A model generated the notes under the pieces. That model ran no database searches and was not told the DNA's origin. It saw nothing but the letters and a program-made list of their open reading frames with translations. A stretch of DNA of 64,000 bases, from positions 62,001-126,000 of the forward strand of contig NZ_FOGD01000007.1 in the NCBI RefSeq assembly GCF_900111115.1, given 5' to 3'. Positions 32,889 to 42,397 of this stretch are shown piece after piece. How positions within the stretch are numbered: the first letter of the stretch is position 1; each line of letters starts with the position of its first letter. The translations under genes and the position numbers were made by a program. The stretch is from Giesbergeria anulus. Lineage in GTDB: Bacteria > Pseudomonadota > Gammaproteobacteria > Burkholderiales > Burkholderiaceae_C.

Positions 32889-33485
32889 ATGCACGCAGAA
32901 TCAGCCATTCCAAAGCGCCCGCAACTCCACTGCGCTAATTCAGGCACTACCCTATTCGCCGATTTAGAAATTGCAATTCACCGCGCCAATGCCTTTTTTC
33001 AAAATGGCGCTAATGTTGGATTGAACAATGCAGGGGGTTTCTTTTTAACCGGCAAATGGCCCAGCAGCCTCGACAAGTTAAGCAAGCACGGTGCAACTGA
33101 ATTTGCAATTGTTGTCAATCAAAACGGGGCCATCGGGGAGATTCAAGAAAAAGACACGGATCATTTTTCTCGAATTCATATTCACCCTTTGAATCAACGC
33201 AGTCTTACCACTTTGCTGATGGCTTGGGTAAACGAGCAAATCAAACAGTCTTCACGCAGTTCACTGGAATTGCCTTGCCCAATGCCTTGGGACTTTGATC
33301 CTACCTTTGCTATTACTGTTCAAAATGGACACTGTATCGGCCTTTCTATTTTGGAAAACATCAAGAATTTGCCAAATGGGGTTCACGTTCTTTACGTGGC
33401 TAAAAACCACAATAACCCAAAAACCGAAAAATCTTCTCTCACTACTCTGGAGGAATTACCACACCCCACAAAAACCACCCAGTAA
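32889..33485 (+). CDS. Hypothetical protein, 198 aa, second of the pair
   Basis: GAAGGATTTTT precedes ATG 32889, which is preferred over an in-frame TTG at 32868. The N-terminal 120 residues are paralogous to the preceding gene; an added C-terminal part (PWDFDPTFAITVQNGHCIGL, then HVLYVAKNHNNP) is unique. The pair arose by tandem duplication. Confidence 0.7.
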   Translation: MHAESAIPKRPQLHCANSGTTLFADLEIAIHRANAFFQNGANVGLNNAGGFFLTGKWPSSLDKLSKHGATEFAIVVNQNGAIGEIQEKDTDHFSRIHIHPLNQRSLTTLLMAWVNEQIKQSSRSSLELPCPMPWDFDPTFAITVQNGHCIGLSILENIKNLPNGVHVLYVAKNHNNPKTEKSSLTTLEELPHPTKTTQ

Positions 33486-33530
33486 AAAAACTGGCCTTAT
33501 CACCCACTAATTGAAACGAAAAAAAACATC

Positions 33531-33728
33531 ATGAGCACCAAAGCTGAAACCCTCATTCAATCCATCCAAGACTTTTTTGGCAATCCCAACCAAACCCGCG
33601 AAGAAACCATCAGCGGTCTTGAGCGGGCCAAGAACCACATCGATCTGCTCTTGGACACACTGGTGGAGGATGAAGATGGCGAAGGCGCTGCTACACCCAA
33701 AAACGGAGGCGCAGACACCAGCCAGTAG
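33531..33728 (+). CDS. Hypothetical acidic protein, 65 aa
   Basis: A helical N-terminal part (AETLIQSIQDFFGNPNQTRE, ISGLERAKNHIDLLLDTLVE) and an acidic Gly-rich tail. No family recognised. The Shine-Dalgarno is weak. A terminator follows. Confidence 0.55.
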   Translation: MSTKAETLIQSIQDFFGNPNQTREETISGLERAKNHIDLLLDTLVEDEDGEGAATPKNGGADTSQ

Positions 33729-33765
33729 CCGTAAGGCCATCCCCAGCCGCTAGGACGGCAACACC

Positions 33766-33803
33766 AAAAGCCCAAGTACAGCAGTAAGCTGGCTTGGGCT
33801 TTT
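33766..33803. terminator. Bidirectional terminator upstream of parA
   Basis: AAAAGCCCAAG and CTTGGGCTTTT (11-bp arms) enclose a 16-nt loop; A- and T-runs at both ends allow termination on both strands. Confidence 0.8.
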
Positions 33804-34009
33804 CACCCTCAATCCACCCAATCAGAAGCTCTATTCGGCACGAATAATTTTTTAAATCAATGAGTTAGGAACTTTGATCCGGCTATAGGATTCAAGATTG
33901 ATGTTCCACAAGAATGCGTTTACCGAAGGTGAAAATTCTAATTTTTCTTTTTCCTGCTATATTTTCCACAAAACTGATAGAATTCCGCAACCAAATACAA
34001 GGGGAAGAA

Positions 34010-35098
34010 ATGCGCGGAACAATTCGTCAGAAGCAGGCTGTCGATTTTTGCAGATGGTCTGGATCACTCGTCACATTCAAAGCACTTTTTTCACCGGGCG
34101 AACTGTCTGTCAGTGGCGAGGGCCAGCATCGGGTCTATAGGGCAGCCGACATTCGTAAGGCTAGACTCGCACTCATGGATGTCCATGTTGAGCCTCGACG
34201 GGCTAACACATTGCCACCCATCATCTACGTCAGAATGGCTAAAGGGGGCGTGGGAAAAACCACCGTTGCTGGGAATGTGTCGGCCTGCCTAGCAATGCAG
34301 GGCTACAAAGTGCTGATGATCGATACAGACCCTCAAGCATCTTTGACTAGCCTTTTCGGTATTGACTGGGCTACCGAAGAAATTCTCCACATAGGAAAAC
34401 TTCTACAGGCCCACTATGAGAACAAAAATCCTCTGGATAACGAAACCTTAGAGAAGGCAATCCGCCCTATTTATCCAGACGGGATGCTTGATCTAATCGC
34501 GTCTGACATTACGCTCACCAACCTAGATAGCTGGCTTATCAGTGCGGTTAGGCAGCGGGAAAAGCTGGTGCAGAGATTCTTTGATGCCCATGTGAATCTC
34601 TTGAGCAGATACGATGTTATTGTGATCGATGGCGCTCCTAGCACCAGCCAGCTTTCTTTCTCGCTGATGTATGCAGCACGAAACTTACTGGCTGTTGTCG
34701 GTTTGGATGGACAGTCCGTAAAAGCAATGGAAGTTATGGCCTCCAACATCCAAGAGATGAGCGAGGAATTTCCAGAGGTAGAGTTTGATTTCAGGATCAT
34801 CGCAAACAATTTCGTTTCCAATATATCTACCTGCACGGATTCTTTAGAAGCCCTACGCAAGGCTTATCCAGATAAAGTCGATCCAAATATCATCCCACGC
34901 GCGGCCAGCTTCATGCGACAAGTTTCGCTTGAAGATGACGACATGAGTGCTCCTGTTATTGAAAAGGAACCCAACAGTGTCGCTGCGCGGGCGATGGTTG
35001 ATTTATCACAATCACTTATTGGAGCTTATGGAATCCAGTTGGCTGGACTTTTGCCACTTGTTTTGCCGCGCTCCAGAGGCCCGAAAAAGAAAACCTAA
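34010..35098 (+). CDS. parA: ParA-family partition ATPase
   Basis: The 362-aa protein carries a deviant Walker A (K78-GGVGKTT), a Walker A' region VLMIDTDPQ and Walker B-like VIVIDGAPS. About 70 N-terminal residues (RQKQAVDFCRWSGSLVTFKA) form an additional domain, probably DNA-binding, as in type Ib ParA proteins that repress their own operon. ParA moves plasmid copies apart along the nucleoid. AAGGGGAAGAA precedes ATG 34010; parB follows after 18 nt. Confidence 0.93.
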   Translation: MRGTIRQKQAVDFCRWSGSLVTFKALFSPGELSVSGEGQHRVYRAADIRKARLALMDVHVEPRRANTLPPIIYVRMAKGGVGKTTVAGNVSACLAMQGYKVLMIDTDPQASLTSLFGIDWATEEILHIGKLLQAHYENKNPLDNETLEKAIRPIYPDGMLDLIASDITLTNLDSWLISAVRQREKLVQRFFDAHVNLLSRYDVIVIDGAPSTSQLSFSLMYAARNLLAVVGLDGQSVKAMEVMASNIQEMSEEFPEVEFDFRIIANNFVSNISTCTDSLEALRKAYPDKVDPNIIPRAASFMRQVSLEDDDMSAPVIEKEPNSVAARAMVDLSQSLIGAYGIQLAGLLPLVLPRSRGPKKKT

Positions 35099-35116
35099 GT
35101 TTTTGGAGTTTTTGCA

Positions 35117-36028
35117 ATGAACATAGCCAATAATCGACAAATCATCAAAAGATCGGGTCTAGTCACAAGACAGGATTCTGATGTAGCAGCGGCAAATTTA
35201 CCCAGAATAGGTGATGGAAATACAGGGGGGAAACCTTTCTTGGTGCCTATTGCACTGATTCACGAAAGCCCTTATCAGTCCTACCCGATAAATCCAAAAA
35301 AGGTTGAAGATTTAGCTGAAAACTTAAAAAAGAATCCGCTGTCTTCTCCTATCGTTTTAAGAAGAAAAAGCGATGGGGAACTAGAGATTATTGCTGGTCG
35401 GCACAGGCTAGCTGCATATCGTCTACTGAATCGTCTTGAGATCGAAGCCACGCTGCGGAGTTTAGATGATGATGAAGCCGAACGTCTGGTTTTTTATGAC
35501 AATTTACTTGGCCCAGAACTCACCGACTTTCAGAAATACTTGGGGTTCGCCCAGCGAAAAAAATCAAAAGGGTTAAGTCAAGAAAAGCTGGCAGAAGAAG
35601 CAGGCGTTAGTCAGGGAACGGTGTCCCGCATTATGTCATTTGACGGACTGCCAGAATCGGTGATGGCTGAGTTAGCCCGTGTGCCTAGTGCAATCGGTAT
35701 GAACAGCGCGTCAGAATTTGTTGCGCTGGCTAAGACTAACGAGGCACTAGCCATCCAGGCCATTCAAGCTATCGCAGCAGGTAGCATGAATCAAAAATCG
35801 GCTATCGAGTGGATGAAGAATGGAGGCAAGGAAAAAGAAAAAGCTGCGCGAAATGGCATCAATTCCGTAATCAAAAGCGGAAAGAGAAATTACGCGAAGA
35901 TGGCTCTTTCCCTCAACAGAATGACAATCGTTTTTTCAGACGACAAAAGTGCGATGGACAACTGGACGAAGATAGAAGAAATGCTGAAAGAAACTTCCGA
36001 ACAGGCGAAGAAGCAACACACCGACTGA
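35117..36028 (+). CDS. parB: ParB-family partition protein
   Basis: The 303-aa product has a ParB/Spo0J N-terminal nuclease-like domain with the box GRHRLAAYRLL (about 94-104), a helix-turn-helix at about 155-177 (SQEKLAEEAGVSQGTVSRIM) and a basic C-terminal part. It should bind a centromere-like parS site and form the partition complex with ParA. No parS was identified with confidence. TTGGAG precedes the ATG. Confidence 0.93.
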   Translation: MNIANNRQIIKRSGLVTRQDSDVAAANLPRIGDGNTGGKPFLVPIALIHESPYQSYPINPKKVEDLAENLKKNPLSSPIVLRRKSDGELEIIAGRHRLAAYRLLNRLEIEATLRSLDDDEAERLVFYDNLLGPELTDFQKYLGFAQRKKSKGLSQEKLAEEAGVSQGTVSRIMSFDGLPESVMAELARVPSAIGMNSASEFVALAKTNEALAIQAIQAIAAGSMNQKSAIEWMKNGGKEKEKAARNGINSVIKSGKRNYAKMALSLNRMTIVFSDDKSAMDNWTKIEEMLKETSEQAKKQHTD

Positions 36029-36272
36029 AGTTCGGCGGCGCGGCATGGCTGCGGAGGCTCCACGCGCACATCTCACGATGCAACAGACCCATCCAATTTT
36101 CGGCAGCCGCTTTTACCACAAATTTCCACCAATTCTGAAGCAAATGCTTCACCTTGACCCTGCTGCATTTGCGCTGCGAATTGCATCGCAGCCCAGCACA
36201 ATCCTCCCCAGATCAGCAAGGAGACATCGCCACACCACCTGAAGCCAGCGTCACCGCACCCCGCCAACGAAA

Positions 36273-36300
36273 AAAGCCACTTCCGGGAAGAAGTGGCTTT
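36273..36300. terminator. Bidirectional terminator after parAB
   Basis: AAAGCCACTT and AAGTGGCTTT with an 8-nt loop and flanking A/T runs. The remaining 36029-36426 stretch holds no supported gene. Confidence 0.75.
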
Positions 36301-36371
36301 CATCGGGTTGCCCATGCTGCCCCTCAAGAACAAGTCCTAGAAGAAAAACAGCGCTAATAAGATTGCGCCGA

Positions 36372-36424
36372 TTTTAGGGCTTTTTTGGGGCAGTTGGCAA
36401 CACGGGGATTTTTTCGCCCTAAAA
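36372..36424 (+). promoter_or_regulatory. Inverted repeat at the putative rep start
   Basis: TTTTAGGGC (36372-36380) and GCCCTAAAA (36416-36424) are exact complements; the right arm ends two bases before the ATG at 36427. It could be an autoregulatory operator or mRNA hairpin. Confidence 0.4.
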
Positions 36425-36426
36425 AA

Positions 36427-38040
36427 ATGACTGCCACTCTCGCATCCAATGAATTTGCGCTGCCCGCACCCTACCCGCCGAGCATTGCCCGTGCGGCAGA
36501 CCGTGCCACCGATTGCCGCATACCACCCATCAACGCCTTAAAGCCCTACGCACGCCTGCTGCTACAAGCCTTGGTTCGCAGCATCCAAACGAAGGACATT
36601 ACCAATTCCGTTCGCATCAGCAACGAATGCTTCGCGCAGACGCTGCATGTGAGCGTGAACAAAATTTGCAAAATCAAGAAAGAACTCGAAAGCAAAGAAT
36701 GGATTGTTCGCACCCAAGTGCAGTCGCGCAGACTGGGAATGCAAGTCAGCGACATTTGCTTGACCCCTTGGGCCTTGCGGACACTCGGACTTGTCAGTGG
36801 CCGTGTTAAAGACCATCCGGCAATGCCCATTCCCAGCGAAGATCAAATCGCTATTCGCGCTGCCGTGGTGCAGGAGCCAGCACCGCCCCAGCACATCGAG
36901 ATCAAAACAGGCGGCGACCAGCCCGCTCCCGCCACCAGCGATGCCACCGTGGCGGCAACCAAGTCCGATCCACAGGCGGCTTACTACGCCAACAACCAAG
37001 TGCCTGATGACCTCATGCCACTGCGACATTTGGGGTTGCGAGCATCTGCGATCCGCAAGCTCATGGGCATGGCAAGCAAAGCGGGGTTGATGCTGGGCCA
37101 CATCGTTGAATTGGCAGAGGATTCGATTGCCAAGGCCAAAAATCCTTACGCTTACACCGTCAAGTTACTCAGCAGCAATATCGACTGGCAAGGCCGACTA
37201 GCAGCCAAACGCAAGAGGGAAGCGCAGCAGCAAGAGGATACGGCACAGGAGCAGCAAACCGAAGACGATGCCAGCACAGTGCGCCAAGCCTTAGCCAAGA
37301 CGGGCCTGTTGTCCAGCGAAAAGCGCCTCTATGTTTGGCAATGGGACAGTAGCAGCGCCGTACTGAAGCGTACCAATATCGAAAATTTCGTGTGCGATCC
37401 GCTACTGGCGAAATGGGCTGTGGCACTGGACACTCACGCTATCGCACAGGCCATCCGCGATGGATCGATTTTCGCGGTAACGAAGGAGCAATTGGAGCAA
37501 TGGCAAACGGCACCATCGGATGATGCAAGCGCAGAACCCTTGGTGTTCACAACACCGCCAACCCCGCCCGCCTCACCAACACCGGCAAGCAAAGCAGGTG
37601 TGCAACCTCCAATGCAGCCAGCAAAGCGTACCCACCCTTGGCATGGCACACCCGTAGCGGCAGACATGGACGCGCTGTTTGCAGCAGCGAGCGCATCGCC
37701 AGAGCGATGGCTGTGCAACCCAGCGAAGAAAGTTTGGCTTTTCCGGGCGGACAACGACTTGATACGCATGGCGAAGTTGCAAGAAGTGCAGAGCAAAGAA
37801 GCACACAAAGTTGAATGGCGGGCAGTGCCCACTGCCGACATTACCAAGGTAGCCCAGCTCCTGCAAGAAGGCCAGCTTATCCCTGTCGATAAGGTCACTG
37901 TGCAAAGCTGGGAACCATCCCAGCCGCAGCGAGAAACGGCAGCGCCAGAGATAGCGGGGGCACTGCCTCCCCCTACCCGGCAATCGGGCTGGCAGGGATT
38001 GGGATTGGACAACGGGCTAGGGTGCTTCTTCCCGACATAG
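36427..38040 (+). CDS. Winged-helix protein, possible replication initiator, 537 aa
   Basis: The N-terminal 110 residues (PYARLLLQALVRSIQTKDIT, then ECFAQTLHVSVNKICKIKKE, W-I-V-R-T) read as a winged helix like those of plasmid replication proteins. A second helical block lies at about 195-265. The C-terminal half contains two repeated segments (RLYVWQWDSSS... and KVWLFRADNDL...) separated by a Pro-rich linker (about 375-400). Location after parAB, next to a repeat cluster, fits an initiator. That function is inferred. An in-frame TTG at 36385 would lengthen it. Confidence 0.6.
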   Translation: MTATLASNEFALPAPYPPSIARAADRATDCRIPPINALKPYARLLLQALVRSIQTKDITNSVRISNECFAQTLHVSVNKICKIKKELESKEWIVRTQVQSRRLGMQVSDICLTPWALRTLGLVSGRVKDHPAMPIPSEDQIAIRAAVVQEPAPPQHIEIKTGGDQPAPATSDATVAATKSDPQAAYYANNQVPDDLMPLRHLGLRASAIRKLMGMASKAGLMLGHIVELAEDSIAKAKNPYAYTVKLLSSNIDWQGRLAAKRKREAQQQEDTAQEQQTEDDASTVRQALAKTGLLSSEKRLYVWQWDSSSAVLKRTNIENFVCDPLLAKWAVALDTHAIAQAIRDGSIFAVTKEQLEQWQTAPSDDASAEPLVFTTPPTPPASPTPASKAGVQPPMQPAKRTHPWHGTPVAADMDALFAAASASPERWLCNPAKKVWLFRADNDLIRMAKLQEVQSKEAHKVEWRAVPTADITKVAQLLQEGQLIPVDKVTVQSWEPSQPQRETAAPEIAGALPPPTRQSGWQGLGLDNGLGCFFPT

Positions 38041-38055
38041 CACCGAGAAAACTAC

Positions 38056-38355
38056 GACCGGCCAAATTTGGCCGGTCAGCAAAAAAACGGACTGACCCGC
38101 ACCAAGGGTAAAAACAGGATCGGACGAAACAGCCGAGGTTTTTCTGTGCCCGCCTGTTGCGTTCACCAGTCCAAATTTGGGCCGCCAAAAGGTTACTCAG
38201 CCTAAAAGTACGACCGGCCAAATTTGGCCGGTCAAAGAAAAGCGAACCGAGCCGCATCAAGGATAAAAACGGCGTCAGCGAGAGTAGATGCCTCAACTTT
38301 GGGGCATCCCAAATTTTCTCAATCCCAAAGTACGACCGGCCAAATTTGGCCGGTC
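38056..38355. repeat. Cluster of three palindromes (copies 10-12) in diverged tandem units
   Basis: Perfect 22-bp palindromes at 38056-38077, 38212-38233 and 38334-38355. The sequence after each (A-rich, then a form of CGCA-CAAGG-TAAAAAC) is similar, so 120-156 bp units have been duplicated. A decayed palindrome is visible near 38168-38186. The 38041-38718 stretch has no supported gene; the cluster may be a cis-acting site such as an origin or centromere, but there is no direct proof. Confidence 0.85.
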
Positions 38356-38525
38356 GGGGGAAAACCGGCGTTCCCAAGACCCAGTACCAGTGCTAGCCGT
38401 GTTTTGCGGAGTGCAAAGCCCGATTCCGCGCTCCATAAGCCCGGTTGTAGCGCGTACAGGCTCCATAAGACCCCGGCTCAGACCGCCCATGCCCACGGCA
38501 CCAGCCCCTCAAAAAACTTCATATA

Positions 38526-38563
38526 GCGTTCACACAAAACAATGAACGCTGCGTTCACACAAA
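38526..38563. repeat. Direct and inverted half-sites near the island edge
   Basis: GCGTTCACACAAA occurs at 38526-38538 and again at 38551-38563, with an inverted TGAACGC between them (38543-38549). The site lies just outside the integrase gene and could be recombinase binding sites. Confidence 0.45.
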
Positions 38564-38718
38564 GAAAAAACGCCCTAATAACTATCTCAGTCTTTCAGAG
38601 AACAGTCCCCAAGGGGAAGAACAGGCTTCGCGGTTTGCTTCAATGAAGCATGGAATCCAATCCAGAACACCCGTCCTGCAAACCACGAACAGCCCGACAA
38701 GCTGCTGTGGCACAGCCA

Positions 38719-40470
38719 CTAGCTAAACGCCTTGCCCAACTCATCCATGCGACGCTGGATGGGCGCACGACCGTAGATGTTGATGGTTGTTTGGATACTG
38801 GAATGACCCATCTGCGCCTGAATCACGTCCAGCGGCACGCCCTTGGCAATGGCCCGCGTACCAAAGGTGTGGCGTAGCCAATGCGTAGATGCTTGGGCCA
38901 GCTTCAGGCGTTCCTTTTCTGGCAGGGCTGTTGCGGCTATGGCCTTGGATAACCAGCCACGCACATGCTCATACAGGGCTTGGTAGCCAACGCTACTCAT
39001 TGGATCAAGGGTGCTGGCCAACACGGGGGCTTGCGCCGGTGCCGAGGCTATATCGTCGCCCAGCCCCCGTGCGTGCAGGTAGTCGTGCAGGGCCAGCAGG
39101 GCAGAGGGCGGAATGGCCGCAATGCGGTTCTTAGCCCCCTTGCCATGCACTTGCAGCATCCAGCCTTCCTGCTCATGGTGCAAATCTCCCAGCTTGGCTG
39201 CCAGCAGTTCGGCGCTGCGCAGGCCCACCGTGCTGGTGAACAGCAAGATGAAACGGATACGGGCGCGTGAGGCCGAGGGTACTTGCTGCTCGATGTAGGC
39301 CAGAATCTGCTCCATTGCCGCTGCGCTCAAGGCTTTGCTATCCAGCAGGTGTTGCTCCTTATCGTCACCCAGCTTTTGATTGACCAACACCCAAGGATTA
39401 GCGCTCAGGTAACAGGCCGATTGCAGCCACGCGAATAGGCTGGCAACGATGGTGATGGCTTGCTGGCGGCTGCGCAAACTCAAGGGGCCGCGAAACGGTG
39501 CCCAACCCACGCCCCCAGGTTGCGCCCGAACTCTGGAAATCCAATCGGCAGGAATGTTGGCCAAGAAGGCCATGTAGGCGTTGCAGTCCTCCACATTGAC
39601 CGATGAAAGTACCTTACGAGATTTTTCTGCTTGCAGCCACAGCAGCAAGCGTTGTGCTTCACGCCGGTAGAGTTTGGCAGTGGCATCCGAGCCGCAGCGG
39701 GCAGCGATCCAGCTTTCTATGGCTTGCAGGTCATTGTCGGAGTTGAGCAGGCCCACGGCAGCGGGGTCGTTGATGGCTAAGGCCGTCACTGTGCTGGCAG
39801 CTTGCAGCCGAAACAGCCTTTGGGCCTGAACCGGCAAATCGGGCAGCAGGTTGCGCAGGTGGGCGGCGATGCGCTGTGCCTTGGTCTGGCCGATACCGGG
39901 CATGGTAGAGAACCAGCGGCCCCCACGCCCAATGAGTTGGTGCAACTCCCCAAGGGTGTTAAGTCCAGCCCCCAGCAGGCGCTGTGCCGTGATTTCATCG
40001 AACCAGCCTGTGACCAGATCATGGTGCAGGGGTTTCTCTGCGGCCAGCCCTTCTAGGCTGCGCAGCAGGGCTAATTGTCGCTGCCGCAGACGGGCACGGC
40101 GTTGCTGGCGTGGATCAGCAGGATAGGCGTCCTCGTACATCTGGAGGACTTCGGTCTCACTCCAGCCGTCCAAGCCTTGCTCCAACATGAAATCTTCCAG
40201 AGTTGGAGCGGCACCAGCGGGGGTCAAAGTAATGCGCAGGCCGATCAAACGCCAGTCGCCCATACCGGCATGGCGGCGGGCCACGGTGCGGACGGCATCC
40301 ACGGTCTGCTGATGCGCGGTGGTGGCTTGGTGGCCGTGGTCAATGCCAAGGTAGCGGCGAGCGCTATCGAGCACCGGCAGACCTTCGGCCACGGCCCGTA
40401 GGTGAGCGAAGTGGTGCAGGCCAAGGCGGCGAACGAAGCGCGTGGGCTGGGTGCTGGCAAGTAGAGGCAT
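38719..40470 (-). CDS. Tyrosine recombinase (integrase), 583 aa
   Basis: The C-terminal domain has the catalytic set: R in GLRSAELLA, H-x-x-R in STHWLRHTFGTRA, H in MGHSSIQTT and Tyr in INIYGRAP. Residues 250-380 form a core-binding SAM-like domain, and the N-terminal 240 residues carry an additional helical domain with a helix-hairpin-helix-like MPGIGQTKAQRI. This large integrase type is common in Burkholderiales genomic islands. It probably moved the 38.5-54.4 kb island. AAAGGATGTGCT precedes the ATG. Confidence 0.93.
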   Translation of the reverse strand: MPLLASTQPTRFVRRLGLHHFAHLRAVAEGLPVLDSARRYLGIDHGHQATTAHQQTVDAVRTVARRHAGMGDWRLIGLRITLTPAGAAPTLEDFMLEQGLDGWSETEVLQMYEDAYPADPRQQRRARLRQRQLALLRSLEGLAAEKPLHHDLVTGWFDEITAQRLLGAGLNTLGELHQLIGRGGRWFSTMPGIGQTKAQRIAAHLRNLLPDLPVQAQRLFRLQAASTVTALAINDPAAVGLLNSDNDLQAIESWIAARCGSDATAKLYRREAQRLLLWLQAEKSRKVLSSVNVEDCNAYMAFLANIPADWISRVRAQPGGVGWAPFRGPLSLRSRQQAITIVASLFAWLQSACYLSANPWVLVNQKLGDDKEQHLLDSKALSAAAMEQILAYIEQQVPSASRARIRFILLFTSTVGLRSAELLAAKLGDLHHEQEGWMLQVHGKGAKNRIAAIPPSALLALHDYLHARGLGDDIASAPAQAPVLASTLDPMSSVGYQALYEHVRGWLSKAIAATALPEKERLKLAQASTHWLRHTFGTRAIAKGVPLDVIQAQMGHSSIQTTINIYGRAPIQRRMDELGKAFS

Positions 40471-41160
40471 AGCACATCCTTTTCAGCAGTGGGGTGCAAA
40501 TGATTGATCGAAAAAGCAATCTTTCGATTCTCCACGGGGCACCCACTTTTGACCAGCCTTTTTTGCCATAAGATTATGTGATTTATCTTAGGGCTATGAT
40601 TGAAAAAAAGATGGCCTAGACCACCAATCCCGCTCACACAACTAAATTTGATACTACTTTTCAACTAAATTTGATGCTATCGCCCAGCTCTCATGAGCGC
40701 AAATGAGCAGACCGGTACATCAAACTCCTCACACTACTCCGGCCCGCCAGCCAATGGAACTATCGAGCAAGTCGAGGTCTTTATAGACTTGCCCAATGCT
40801 CAGGCTTTGTTCTCGAACCATGACACACCAGTACCGTGCTTGCCAATGCAACTACCGCAGCAGGGGGCTCACCCCGCCTTCGTCGAATACGGCTGTAGTA
40901 CTAAACAAACATAGCACCATTTGCTAGTGTTTCGCCGAACTCGTCAAAGCCCCGGCTACGGTGCAGCGTGCGCAGCGACCCTTTTTCAGAGCCAGCTCCC
41001 TCGCGGTAGGCAGTGCCTCGAGAGGTGAGTGCCGTCCCACAACTGTCATGGTCAATATCGTATAATTTTTTCGGCACCTTATCGGTGGTGAGATCAGCAA
41101 AGGCAGAGGTTCTATCGCGGGCACAGTCTTGATTTGAGGCACATGGGGAGGGATTGAAGA
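40471..41160. other. Gene-poor stretch with direct repeats
   Basis: Aside from a transposase fragment (40729-40821) I see no supported gene. AACTAAATTTGAT is directly repeated at 40640 and 40663. The rest looks like degraded insertion-sequence and intergenic material. Confidence 0.5.
40729..40821 (-). pseudogene. Fragment of an IS3-type transposase OrfA
   Basis: The 30-aa frame MVREQSLSIGQVYKDLDLLD... resembles the N-terminal helix-turn-helix of IS3-family OrfA proteins, then loses similarity and stops. It is a remnant only. Confidence 0.35.
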
Positions 41161-42123
41161 ATGGGTGAGAGCAAGCGACGAAAAGAATCAGATCCGAGTT
41201 ATGGAACTCGGCCTAAAGGTGGGCGAGGCATAATGCTTCTTCCGGATCTTGTTGAAGAGAAGAATTCCAGTCCAAAGGTAACTGCAAAGGGGATAGAAGG
41301 CCCAGTAATAGCCATTCCCTCGATGTGGCGCCCAGAGCAATTGAGATTTGGATTGTGCTTTTGGGATCGCATTGCTTGGCCATCCATAAGCGTCTTGCCT
41401 AGCCATGGCAGCACTGACATGGATTTTCTGGAAAGTGAAGGAGTGCTGGTTCGGCCAGAAGCTAGTTTGGTGCCAAACCTAACATCGCCAGGAAGAGGTT
41501 TTGCCGATACTTATTTCAGGGCATATCAAGACTTGGAGAACAAGGAACCTGGTCGGTGGTGTTTGTCTGCATCCGCCGAGCACGACCTTAGGTCATTTCT
41601 AGGAGACCATATAGCGCCTGATAGAGGCATTACTGTATCCTTGCACCATGCCGTACCTATCCCAACACGCAATGTGGCGCTGCAGGATCTACTGGAATTC
41701 AAGCAAAAAAGGAATTCAGAACTGGAAGCACTGCGAAAGGAGCTTGACAGCTACAAACAACTGATTACCAGCGCCACAGATCGCGCAGAGGTCTTTGCGA
41801 CACAGCGAGATCGTATTGATGCCGCATGCGTGGACTTACTACGTGTGAGCCGTGAGCAGAGAATGCCTATCCATATCTCTGATATGTCATTGGAAATTGA
41901 TTTCAAAGGATCTGCCGCTTTAGCTGTAGCCGCCGCCGCCAGTGTCTTTTCCGACCACCTCAATCTTCCTGGGGTGGAGAAGTTTTTAGCCTCCGCGGGC
42001 ATGATCGCTTTTTCGAGCATAAAGTTTAAAGCCGGATTTGGGATAGGAGACAACAAAGCGAAACTACGGCAATCTCCCTTCCGCTATGTCCACTATCTGC
42101 ATAAAGAGCTAGATTGGCTCTGA
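41161..42123 (+). CDS. DUF6236-like hypothetical protein, 320 aa
   Basis: GGGAGGGATTGAAGA precedes the ATG. It starts MGESKRRKESDPSYG; residues 50-160 look folded (FGLCFWDRIAWPSISVL), with a helix-rich centre at about 175-215 (LEALRKELDSYKQLITSATD) and a hydrophobic Ala-rich stretch at 257-270. It resembles proteins annotated DUF6236 that are scattered in genomic islands. Function unknown; a defence-island setting is suggestive only. Confidence 0.6.
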   Translation: MGESKRRKESDPSYGTRPKGGRGIMLLPDLVEEKNSSPKVTAKGIEGPVIAIPSMWRPEQLRFGLCFWDRIAWPSISVLPSHGSTDMDFLESEGVLVRPEASLVPNLTSPGRGFADTYFRAYQDLENKEPGRWCLSASAEHDLRSFLGDHIAPDRGITVSLHHAVPIPTRNVALQDLLEFKQKRNSELEALRKELDSYKQLITSATDRAEVFATQRDRIDAACVDLLRVSREQRMPIHISDMSLEIDFKGSAALAVAAAASVFSDHLNLPGVEKFLASAGMIAFSSIKFKAGFGIGDNKAKLRQSPFRYVHYLHKELDWL

Positions 42124-42397
42124 AGCGATCAGAAGCACAATCACTTGACGAGAGATTAGCCGCCTGCCTCACTATCGTTGATAGGTATGTTTCGCTTTAG
42201 AGCGGCTAACCCAACCAAAAAAAAAGTAGGTTTTCGGCAGGGACTAGGCATAAAAATCAGACAGCACACCTAGTACGGCAAAGCAAAAAAAACGAACTAT
42301 CAATGGTCATGTTAGCCCATGGAATGGACGCCCCTCCTTTACTAGGGCACAGTGAGCGCTCTGTCACAGCTGTGGCGCAGCCCTCATTCACCACTGC

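Noticed and set aside
36045-36242. 65-codon + strand frame after parB
   Set aside because: No ribosome-binding site, odd His/Arg/Pro-rich composition, no similarity; treated as non-coding.
8902-38355. Dispersed palindromes as CRISPR repeats
   Set aside because: Copies are kilobases apart, are symmetrical and have no spacer arrays or cas genes.
40693-40914. 73-codon + strand frame
   Set aside because: Composition is unconvincing and the opposite strand shows an IS3 OrfA remnant.
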